Both the position numbers and the translations under genes were made by a program. Source: an uncultured Christensenella sp. (GTDB lineage: Bacteria; Bacillota; Clostridia; Christensenellales; DTU072). From it: DNA of 44,400 bases. Every line of letters begins with the position of its first letter. Position 1 is the first letter of the stretch. The stretch lies in NCBI GenBank assembly GCA_949285605.1, contig CASDZI010000008.1:1-44400 (forward strand), in the 5' to 3' direction. Positions 22,101 through 34,100 of this stretch are shown here, one piece after another. Under the pieces are notes generated by a model. That model worked only from the letters and a program-made list of their open reading frames with translations, did no database searches and was not told where the DNA came from.

Positions 22101-25100
22101 AAGAGCTACACTTCGGCGAACATTCTGACCTATATGGAATTCTTTGCGGAATTCCGCTCCGAAGCCGCCGATCTCTATAATCGGATAACCGCTTTCTACG
22201 AAGAAAATTCCGCCATGGTGGATCAGGCGGACATAGACTGGACGCAGACTCTGGAAGGCAGAGCCACCGACGTGCAGAAAGCCGATATAATGAATATCGT
22301 TTACGATACCGTCGTCCTCGATCCCGACGGATATCCCGCTTTGTCCAACTGGACGTCCATCTACGACCGTTCCGTTCAGAAAATAATCGATTTCGATATT
22401 CCGCTTTACAGCGAACTGATATTCGCAAATATCGAAGGCGTTTCCTCGGTGGAAACCTACCGTTCCGAGATCACCAGTCTGTTCAACGACGTGACGGCTT
22501 ACTCCGTCGATAAATACTACGACGGCTTGCTGAATGCGAAGATGGCTTCGATGAAGTCTACGTTGATAAGCAATCTGATCTATTTGTTCGATCCGATCAT
22601 AGAGACGTTAAATAGCGAAGAAAGAGAATACTATATTCAAAAACTGAATATCAACGAGCAGGATCCGAACGATATGGAAAGATTGGTCTATGATAAATAT
22701 ATAGATCAACTTGTCGAAGAATATGGAAATTATCCCTCCGAAAGCGACGTGAATGCTCAGAATACGCTCGCCGGGCTCAAAGAAGTTTTCGATAAAGCGG
22801 TATTCTTCTCTAAGGCAATACAGCTCAAGACGGCGGAATACACTTATTTGAGAGGCAATTCCACCCTTGAAGAGTATAATGCGAAGGTTGCGGAGATCGA
22901 AAATTACGACTATGACGCAGGGCAGCCGACTTTGCTTGCTTTTGTCGACTACGACGAAATTCTTTCGGGCAGCGACGTTTACGCTTATTATCTTGCTCGC
23001 TTAAACGCCCTCAACGCCATTCGTGAAGGGTTGACTTACGAGGAAGAAGAGCTTCTTGCGGCAACGAGCACCGTCTACGTCAGCATTCTCGACAACTGGA
23101 TCGGTATTCTGGAAGCCGGCGTTACCTTCGAAGCGCTATCCGCCGCCGTTTATGCCCTTATGGAAAGCAGCAACCTGACCGAAACAACAATCAAGGCTCA
23201 AGTCGACGCATTAAAGGGCACTTACGCCACCGCCGCCGCCGCTACCTTCCGCACTTTGTTCAGTGCGGGAGTGATCACCGCAAACTACGGCACGGATAAT
23301 ATTTATTCGACTTACATCAACAATTACGATATGCTCAAAACGGCTACCGGGGCGGAGCTCACCCTGGTGGGACTTGCGCAGGCGGAAGTCCTGTTGACCT
23401 ATACCGACAGGGATTGCGCTTTGCTTATGGAACTCATAAGTCAGGCTTACGAGAATATCGTTTCCGAGCCGATAAGCGACTTCGACTCGATAGTTTCCGC
23501 TTACCGTACCGAATACGAAAAGGCGTATGTGGATAATATTACCGAAGTCATCGAATATCTGCATGCTCAGCTCGGCACCACCTGGTACAACGGGTTCCTC
23601 GGCACCGACGCGGGATATTTGAATTACGCCGACGAAACCGTAGCGGCGGTCACGGCGCGCCTCGGCGAACTTTATAAAGAATGGGCCGGCGTGGACGTTG
23701 TTCCCGAAACGGATCTGAACGGACTCATTACGGCGATAGGTGGTATCGAGGACTTTACCGTACCCGGAAGCAGTGAAAAATTCTACGCTTTTGCCAACGC
23801 TCTGAACGATATAATCGTCAGCAATTACGACAATATGGGCGTTTTGACCGACGAAGGCAGGGTGGCGGCGATGAATTACGCCGTTAAGACGACGTACAAC
23901 AATTCCTCTGCGGTCACGGCGGCGATTTATGAGATCATCGTAGACGCAAGGAATTATTATTTGGAAGCCGCCACTTCGGAATATTCCGAAGTGTATGCGC
24001 CCGATCAGATAATTGCGATAGGTAAGAAGTATTACGACTCTTATATGAAGAGCACTTCCGACCTCGAAGCCGTGGTGACCTACACCGAGAATGCCGGCGT
24101 GACCGAAGATTATCTGAAGATGAGCACTCTTCTCGAATATCTGTTCAACGGAAGCTATTCCGTCAGCGGCATCAACACCTCTTTCCGCGCGATATTCGAT
24201 AAGTACGCAGTGGGCGGACCGACCTACTTCATTCTGGTCTCCGAAGCGTACCGGAACGCCCTTGCCGACGATTTCGACGCTCTTGCGGCAAGTATCAGGA
24301 CTAACGACTCGGCGAACGCCGATCTTATCGCTTACCTCAACGGACTCGACGCTTCTTCCCCTCAGGCGAAAGCTCTCAGCCTCCTCGCTTTGGCGGAATA
24401 TCTCGACGGAGTAAGCGTCAGCGCCGATACCGGTGTTCTTCTCAAGGCAGTCAACGACGTGTTTGCTTCCTTGACCGACCCGAAGGGCATACTTACCAAA
24501 GAAATTTGGACTAAGTACTACGCCGACTACATTTCCTCCAACCCCGCGGTCTTGGAAGGATTGGAACTGAAAGAAATTCTCGGCAACGGTTCGGATGACG
24601 CCGAAGAAGTTTTGTCGAAACTCGATTTCCGTGAAATGAGCATTATTTTCAAACAATATCTTTCCATTCTTGAAAATGACGCCACGGAAGAACTTACCAA
24701 CGTGATGATCTCCGGCGAAGTACTGAATAAGGCGTTCGACGTGATCTATACCGACGCCCTCGACAAGAGCGACGATCTTGCGTCCTTGGCGGTTTCCGTC
24801 GGTATAGCCGGCAGCAACACCGGACTTCTCCTCGACATAAAGAGCATCGTGACCGGTTCCGACGGTTCGGTCTCCACCAACATCGAGGACGTGCTCAGCG
24901 ATACCGAAAAAGCCGAATATACCGATTATTCCGAGCTTACTCTCAGGCTTAACGTCAACGCCAGTCTGACCATATCGTTGGACGAAGGGTTGATAGACAT
25001 CAGCGAAATAATAGGGCTCATGAACCTGCCTATCGACCTCGACCTCGATATTCAGTTCCTGGCGGCGCATACCCTGTACGCCGAAGTATCCGGTCAGCTC

Positions 25101-28100
25101 GGCGTCAATTTCGCTGCGCTCCTCTCCGGAGATAAGGCGCAGATCGACGATTCCATAGTGGGCGACCTCACCATTACCTATTATCTTATCGATCACGACA
25201 CCACCGGCGAAAACGTAAGGTTCCAGCAAGTCATTCTCCATATCTGGATCTACGGACCTTCCATTTATGCTCAGGTGGAATTGTTCGACAGTCATCTGAA
25301 CGTGGAAATTCCGCTCAGCATAGGCGAGACCATAATGAATCTCGTTTATCCCGATGGAGAAAGCGATCCCGCTACCGAACAGCTCAACGCAGCCATAATG
25401 CAGGCTTATCACGGAGTCAGCGAAGAGGAAGCGGCGAATATGCTCAATCCTTTCGAAGAATTCTGTTCCGTGGTCAACAATGCCGATTCCGATCTGTTCG
25501 ATATAGTCAGAGTTCTGTTGAGGATAGGCACTAAGGAAACCGCTCTCATATTGACTGCGGATATTCTCAGCGAATTGCTTAAAGCCGTTTTCGACGACGA
25601 CGCCACCAACTACGACGACCTGGTAAATCTTATCTTTACCGAAGGTAAACTCGGGGTGGAATACGGCGACGACTTCTCCGTCAACATCGGGGTATCCAAG
25701 GACGGCGACGACGAAGGCACTGTAGGTTACGATATAAAATTCTCTTTGTTGAACGATACGTTATTGAGTCTTGACAGGGGTACGTTCGACGAACTTTACG
25801 GCAGCGTGGACAAGCTCGACGAACAAGGTTACTTCAATAACTTCTTCGAGGTAGGAACGGACCTTGCCACCGACGCTTCTCTTACCGAGACGCTGATGAG
25901 TATTATCGGAGAAAGGACGACGATATCCTTCAGTATGTATCTGGAAAGCGATATGCTGAAGCACATTCTCGACTGGAGCAAACTGTTCAGCGTGCAGGAG
26001 ATCGACACTTACTTCCAGCTCAGGATATTGCAGAACGCCCACGGCAGACTGCGTATCGACATAGGGTTGGACATCGACCTCAATCAGGAGGCGTTCGACT
26101 TCCGCATCAGCGGTTACAATATCGACGAAAAGAATATCTTCAACATTTACTTCTTCGGCGGACTTCTCAACCACGACGGAAGCGGACAGGAAGGCGTGCT
26201 CAATCCCAAGATCTACGTTGACAGCGGAGACTTCACCGATAACGATCGTCTGCTGCTGACGCCCGAAGTTGGATTCGATTTCCTGGGTATCAACTTCGCC
26301 GATCTGTTCTTCAAACTTATAGGCAGCGACACCCGTTACGAAATAGTCGGCTCCAATGCCTCCGTTGCGGAATACGCCGACGAAAGCACCGGCGGAAGCG
26401 TGTTCGACAACATCGACTGGGGTAAGATCGCCGAAAGTATTACCTTCGGGAAAGGTACCATAGGTATAAAACTTTCCTCCGGTATCGTGGAAGCGTTGTT
26501 GCAGGCGTTGTTCGGATTCGAATTCGACGAACTGGGCAATATCACCCTGGAGCTCGACAACGTGAACAACACCCTCCAGCTCACCATTCCCGTAGACGCT
26601 CCGATAAGGGACGAAAACGGCAACGTCGTCAACGATTCGAAGATGAACTTCATATTCGGATTAAGCGATATAGATATCAGCTTGGGGCAGAGAGAAAACT
26701 TCTTCGGGACCGAAGACCTCAACACTAAGTTCGCTTACTATCAGGATATAAGTCAATACGTTTGGGTAGCCGAGCTCAACAGCTCCCTGCATGTAAACGA
26801 CGATTTCAATACCGTTCTCGACCTTACGGGCATCAGCTCGTCGTTGATAAAGGGACTCGGATTCAACCTGGTAAGCGGCGACGATCTCGATATAGAATTA
26901 TGCTTTGCGCTCAGAGTTTATATCGACTTCGCCGACATAAGACGTATGCGTTTCGAACTGGAAATAGGCCACGGCGACGGTAACGGCAACCAGACCAAGC
27001 GTATCCTCAGCATCAAGTACGTCGGAGAAGCCGACAACGGCGACGTTTACGTCGACCTCAGCGGACTCGGGTTCCCGAAGGTTTCCATTAACGACGTCAA
27101 CCTCGGCGGACTCGTGAAAAACTTGCTGGGAATGATCAACGACATAGGCGAAGAAGAGACGGTAACCGCTCCTTCGTTTGCTTCGGCGAGGGCGTCTTAC
27201 GCTTCCGGCACCGCCGGCAATCACACCAGCGCTGCCGAAGACCAGGCAGACCGTTATCCCGATATTTCCAGCATGGAATTCGGGCAGAATATGCTTTTGT
27301 TCATCTTCTCCGAAGAAGAAGTCAGTCTTGCCATAACCGGAAGCCTGCTCCTTACCTTGCTCGGGAACCTCGACGACGTTCTCGGCGGCGGCGTATTACC
27401 CGATCTTATCCTCGACTTGCCGACGTTCAGTTATCTGAAAGTAGGCAGAGACGACGCCGACAACGTAACGGGTATTCAGCTTGTTCTGGACGAAAACAAA
27501 CAGTTCAGCATCAGGTTCAATTTCAACGAGAGCTTCTCGCATCTGAAGAAACGCACCGATCTGTCCTCCGTTACCGATATGACCATCGTAAACGACGACG
27601 ACAGGGACGACTATGTGTCCATCGATCAGATCAAGAATTTGCATATCGGGCTGGAAATGTCCCTCACTTTGCAGACCATAAATCCCGGGACCAACGAAAA
27701 GAGCGAGATCATAAGCGGTTTCGAAGATATGTTGGAAGCCCTGCTCGGATTGCAGGACGGCACGGTTCTGTTCGATATGCAGGATACCCAGATGACCTTC
27801 AACGTCGTACTGGACGTGGGCGTGGATCTGGTGAATTTCGAAAATTCCATCATTAAACTCGAAATTTATTACAACGACGACGTAATGATAGGAGTTTACT
27901 ATATCAACGGCGTGGTTTATGTGGATCTCGGCACCCTCGGGCTGTTCCAGGCGAGTATTAACGGCATAGACCTTGCGTCGGTATTGTCGGGACTGTTGAC
28001 GGGCGACCTCATCGGCGAAAACGGTATCGACGTGGCGGGGCTTTTGGCAGGGCTCCTCGACGCCGACAAGATAACCGAAGGCGCTACCGGCACCATTACC

Positions 28101-31100
28101 AAGTCCAGCTCCTTCGTCAAAGAGGACACCAAGCAGTCCCTTATCGACGAAGCCAAAGCCGGAATGGCGGTGATGTCGGGTATGATCAACGGCGGATATT
28201 CTGCCGATCAGTTAAGCGTTATAGCGGACGTTCTGGAAAGGACAGAACTCAAAGATCTGACCGACCTCAGCACGGCGGACATCAACAATATCGTCGCCGC
28301 ATTGAAAGCTCAGACCGATTATCTGTCCGTAGTCGCTCCGAAGTTCCTCGGCATTACCGAAAGCTTAGCCGTAGATCTCATCAAGCAGCTGTTTACCACG
28401 GCTGCGGGAGTCGTTGCGGGCATGACGCCCGACGCGATAAGAGAAGCGGCTGCGGAAGCGGGTTCGGGGCTGTATAGCGGATTTACGGCTTCTCAGCTCA
28501 CGCTTATAGCGAATTATATGGACGTCAACAGGGTCACCGCTCTGGAAAAAGCCAGCAACACTCTTCTTACCAAACTGGCTACCGACCTTTACAACGGCGA
28601 AAGCGCATGGCTCTATTTCCTGTATCCCACCGACGAATTGCTGGAAGAAGCGATCATTACCAAACTGAAAGCGTATTCCGACGTATTCGGGGCAACCACG
28701 AGAGGATTTATGTCGGCTTGGGCGTCGGCTATGACGGACCTGAAGGTGACGACTATGTCCAAACTCGAAGAAAGTACCGTCAAAGACATTGTGACTGCGG
28801 CGGTCAACTATCTTGCGGCGGAAATAGACGAAAGATTCGGATATGCGGACAGCGAAAAGAAACTCCTTCTCAACGAATCGCTGGCGTTGTTCGGTATTTA
28901 CGAGACCGGAGGCGGTATTACGGTAAGCGGCGGAACGAGCGGTTCGGCGGGTTCGGCTCTTATCAACCTCATTCTGGAAAACGACACCATAAAGATCAAT
29001 CCCAACGCACAGGTATTGACTTTGCTGTTCAATATGATAATGCCCGGTTCCAATATCAACGTGCCGGCGTTCAACCGTCTCGAACTCTCTCTCAACACCT
29101 ATGCCGGACTCAATAACTTCACCTTCAACCTCAAACTGGACGAACAAGGCAACCGTCTCGGTATCAACGTGCCCGAAGGCGGCTTGTCCGTCAAGATCAA
29201 CGAAGGCGTGGGCGAAGCGCCCAACGGTTCGGATCTGCCGTTGAGCGAATATATTCTGTTGCCCGACACCGACGTATTCGGCGGACTTACCGGCGTAAGC
29301 CTGAACGCAAACGGCTTCAACATCGCCACGGCGGCTTTGGTCAACAGTCTTATCGACAGTATCTTCATCGACAACCTCAACATTTATCTGGAGCACAGAG
29401 CCGATTACTGGACGAGAAAAGACCTGTTCACCAAATATCCCAAAGTGGACGCCACCGGACCTTATACCTATGCCGACAACGACGCAGGGTACCTGGGTAA
29501 CGACGGCAGCGCGTTCAGTACCATCATCAAGATACTGAGAATAGCCAATACCATTTACGGTATGGTCACCGGTTCGGGTTGGCTGGACATCATAACCGGA
29601 GGCTTCAACGTAATAACCGACCTGTTCGGCGACGACGTCAACGAACCCGTCTTTATGCGTAACCAGTACGCTCGTGCCAAGGTGGCGGTCAACAAGTCGG
29701 TGACCAACGTCATAAACGCCGACATTTCCACTCCGTCGTTCAAGCAGGGCGCCATAGGCGCGCATATCGAAAACCATCAGATCTTCCTGTCGGTAGGTAT
29801 TTCTCTTACGGTCAAAGTTTACATAACTATCGACCTGAAGAGCTTCCTCAACGGCGACAACGAAGGTTTCGAAAGCAAGGGTCTGAACATTTCCGACCTG
29901 GCAGGGTTCGTGCTGTTCCCCGACAATATGTTTGCGTCCGACGACGCAAGCGAGTCTTCTGGCCGCTTCTACGGACGGGTAGTGGACGAAAACGGCGATC
30001 CCGTGGCGCAGGCGACGGTAGCCGTCTATAATTCCAGAGGCGACAGACAGACCACCACCACCGATAAAGACGGATATTACTACTTCCTCGATCTGCCTCT
30101 TACCGAACACATAACCGGAGACCTCAATCTCTCCAATCTGGAAAAATGGCTGGCAAACAACCTCACCATAGATCCCGAGGCGGAGGCGGGCTTCACCTAC
30201 AACGGGAAGGTTTACCGCAAGATAGGCACCAAGTATTATCTGTTGAGCGACAGAAGCGGCTTCAGCGTTTCCAAGGAAGGATACAGTTCGTATTTCGAAC
30301 AGAATCTTTACATTCTGCCCAAAGAAACCATGACCGCCAACAATATCAACGTCACGTTGGTGAACGCCGCTACCGAAACGCCTAAACACGTTACCGTTAC
30401 CGGCAAGACCTATTATCTCAACACTCCGGACGGCAGTTACACCGACCCGAGCAATCTCACGCTTTTCGGCGGAATGAGCATTATCTACAACGGAGGAGCG
30501 CTGCGTACCGTCAGCAGTATGGCGACTGCGACCAAGGGTGAATTCAGCCTTACGCTGCCGCTGTATCAGAAACTTATAGATCATTATGAGAACAACGGTA
30601 TCTACAACAACTTCGACGGCACGATGGCGGGATACAGGCTGGTGGGATACGTTTATCAAAATCAGTCCGTGACGGCGGAAAGTATCGACAGCACCATCAA
30701 CGGCACTTCCGACGGCGGAACGGTAAACGTGGACCTCATCTTCTCCCGTACCGACGTGACCGGCACTACCTTCGTAGGGAAGATACTCGCTTACAACAAG
30801 TACACCCGGGAAATGGAAGTTCCCGAAGCAGGGACTTATCAGTTCTGGATAAGCGTTCAAGGCAAGACCGTGGGCGTGACCGATTACTACGATCTCGAAC
30901 CCGAGGACTTCTCGATAAACGTGGACGAAGCGGGCGAATTCTCCTTCACTTCCGACGCTTTACCCCTTGAAGCTACGGGAAGCAGCACCTATATCTTCAA
31001 ATTCAGGAGCGAAGTTTACAAGAACTTCAACCTGGTGGTCGGCGCCGACGGTACGGCGACGGAAACCGGTGCAAGCCACGGAGCGAGCACCATAACCACC

Positions 31101-34100
31101 GCCGAAGTTTACGGAACGTACGCCAGCGTATTCAACGTCGAGCTCAACGTCGCACCGAGAGAAGCGCACTGGTCCGACGCCGAAGTGGACGAAGAAGGCA
31201 ACGAAGCGGGTATGATAGGTTCCCTCATCAGCCGTATCAGGATAAGGCTGGGCGCCGACGTGCTGGACGGCGAAGCGCACGGCGACGGCGACAACGGGAT
31301 CCAGGAATACGATTACAGCTACAAGGACGACGTCTCCAACCTCGAATACGAAGGCAGTAACGTAACCGAAAAATACAATACTTATACCTATATCGAAGCC
31401 TGGCTCGACTCCTCCGCCTTCAACGATATTCTGATGATGGTGGAAAACTTCGTGCTCGGTATGATAGGCGTGACGGGAGTCGCTACCGATCAGACCATTT
31501 CCGCCCAGGATATAGCTCTCGGCGATTATACCGAAGAAGGCGATTTCAATCTCAGCTTCTATACCGACGAAGATATCGAGAGAAAGGGCGAAGGTGAATT
31601 GAAAGACGCTTTCGTGGGTCGTTACAAGGGCCGTTACAACGAAAACGACATCAAGATATTCGATAAAGTCTATGTGGATAAAGGCGCTTACTACCAGGCG
31701 TCCCACAGCGCTCTGGCTAAGATGAGTCCGGGGCTTGTGCATTATATTATAGCTATGGTCCTCGACGGTTTCGTCGGAACGCTGCATTTCAACTTATTGG
31801 GTGAAGAAATAGGCGTTATGGACCTTATCGCATTCCTTGTATTGAGTCCGGGGTCCTTTACCATCATTCCTTATTTAGGAAGCTTGTTCAATACCGCCGG
31901 ACTTGCGGTAGGTAACCTGCTGAACGATCTTGCCATCCTTATCTCCCATCTGTTGCCGTTGCAGTTGAGTTACAGTATGTTCGATACCATGGACCTCAAG
32001 GGAAGTCCGCTTTACGGTATGCAGGAATACTTCCGGGAAGGTCAGCTGTCGGGACAGACCGTTCAGGTGACAGGCGCAGACGGCAAGACCTACACCAGAG
32101 ATCTCTACCGTAAGGCTCAGACCTACGATATGAGCGTTTACGCCAAGATCACCCTCAACGCTTCCGCACCCGGCGGTTACCTGGAAAGCATACTTTTATT
32201 CGTCAACGGCGCCAGCTACAGCCAGTCCAGCGAAATTTCCGGCAACCTCGCCGACGGCAACCGTATGGAGTCCTATACCGCTTTGCAGCAAGGCGACTGG
32301 AACTATAACTACTGGGAAAACAACGGCAGAGTAGGAAATTACTTTACGCTCAAGACCGTTTACGCCACCGAAAAAGAATATATGCAGCTCGAACCCAAGG
32401 AAGAAGCTTCCGAAGGCATGCAAGTCTTCTTCAAGGACAACGGAAGCGAAACCTACGTTCCGTACGACGCGAACTGGGAAGAAGTTTACGCAGACAGAGA
32501 ACTCGAGATGGAAACCGTGACGGAAACCGTGGACGGAGAGGAAGTCACCAAACAGGTGCCCGTAAGATACGCCATGACGGAAACGCAAACGGAAACCGTA
32601 ATTAGTTCGGAAGTTACCTACAACGTAGACAATTCCGCCACCCATTCCATCAAGAGCGTGGATATCAAGACTCTGGATATTATCGTGAAAGGCGTGGTTC
32701 AGGAAGAAAACCTTGCGTTTATGGAAGACTGGATTAAGCGTACCAACATCAATTCCTATGCCATCAGCGACGTATATTACATCCACCCGGACACCGAGGA
32801 AGAAGTGATATACAACAGAGTCTTCATTTACGACGACGAACAGAATCCCAAAGAAGACGTTTATCAGGAACTGGAAATCAAGAATAACGGTATAGATTTA
32901 CGTAAGGTGGACGACGACCTCAACGGCGATTTCTATACGATAACCTACGATCCGTACGACAAACTGTGGACGAAGGCTCTTACGGTACCGCCTACGAGAA
33001 TAATTTTCCACGACCCGTTCGATATGACCGACTTCACCGTTATCGGCGGCACGTGGGCAAGTTCCGGCGGACACGGCGGCAACCGTAGGAACACCGATCC
33101 CGATATTACGGCGGATATGATCTTACCCAACCGTTATTACGCTACGTTTGCCGACGGTAACAGTAATGGTACTCAGGGTATGAACGTTTACTGGGACGTA
33201 AGCGCATTGAACTTTAACGCCAACGGAACCCCCGAAGGTACGGTGGAATACCTCAAAGGCTATATCGGCAACGCCGTTTACGCCGCTATAGAAGTAGTGG
33301 TGGAACCGTTCAGTATCGATTTGGTCAGCGCCAAAGCGCAGATAATCCAGCAAATAGGCAACCTCGTCATCGATCCTTACGACTTCGACGCAGAAGAGTT
33401 TATTGCAGGGTTGCCCGATTTCTTCTATTACAACTACGACAGCACCAGCGGAGGAGAGCAGCGTCAGAAGACCTATCTCTTCAACGAACTGGTCTGGAGT
33501 CTGGATTATCAGGTCATAGACGGAGTAAGGAGATATACGTCGCTGGTTTACAACGACCCCGATACGCAACCGTACGTCAATCTTAAGTTCCGTGCTTACG
33601 GAGAGGACGCCGACGGCAACGAGTACTCCTCCAACACCGCCTGGACGTCGGTTCAAATACCGTTCAGCATGCTGAATTACGAGATAAAATCGGTCACGAG
33701 CGCCGTGGATAACAGCATCGGCGGAATAGTGCCCTCCGAAGAAAACGGTTATCACGGAACGATCACCTTCAATCCGTTGAACAACAGAGATCCTTACGCC
33801 ACGTTGCAGGCGTTGGGTTCGTTCGACGTGGTCAACATCAAGAACGAATTGAAACTCAACAACATCGTCAAGACCGTGGTCAACGACTGGACGATCATTC
33901 CCGGAAGCTTCACTTCGCTTACCGTGAACGGGAAAAACCTCGCCAACTACGACCGTAACGATACCTCCGAACAGCTCTATGCGGTAAGCTATAAGGTTAC
34001 CGACGGTACGGGTTACGTTCAGACGGTAATGATTCAGGTCAAGATACTGGCGAGCGGAATAGCCGCAGGAGAAAGTTACTATTTGGACAAAAACGGCAAT

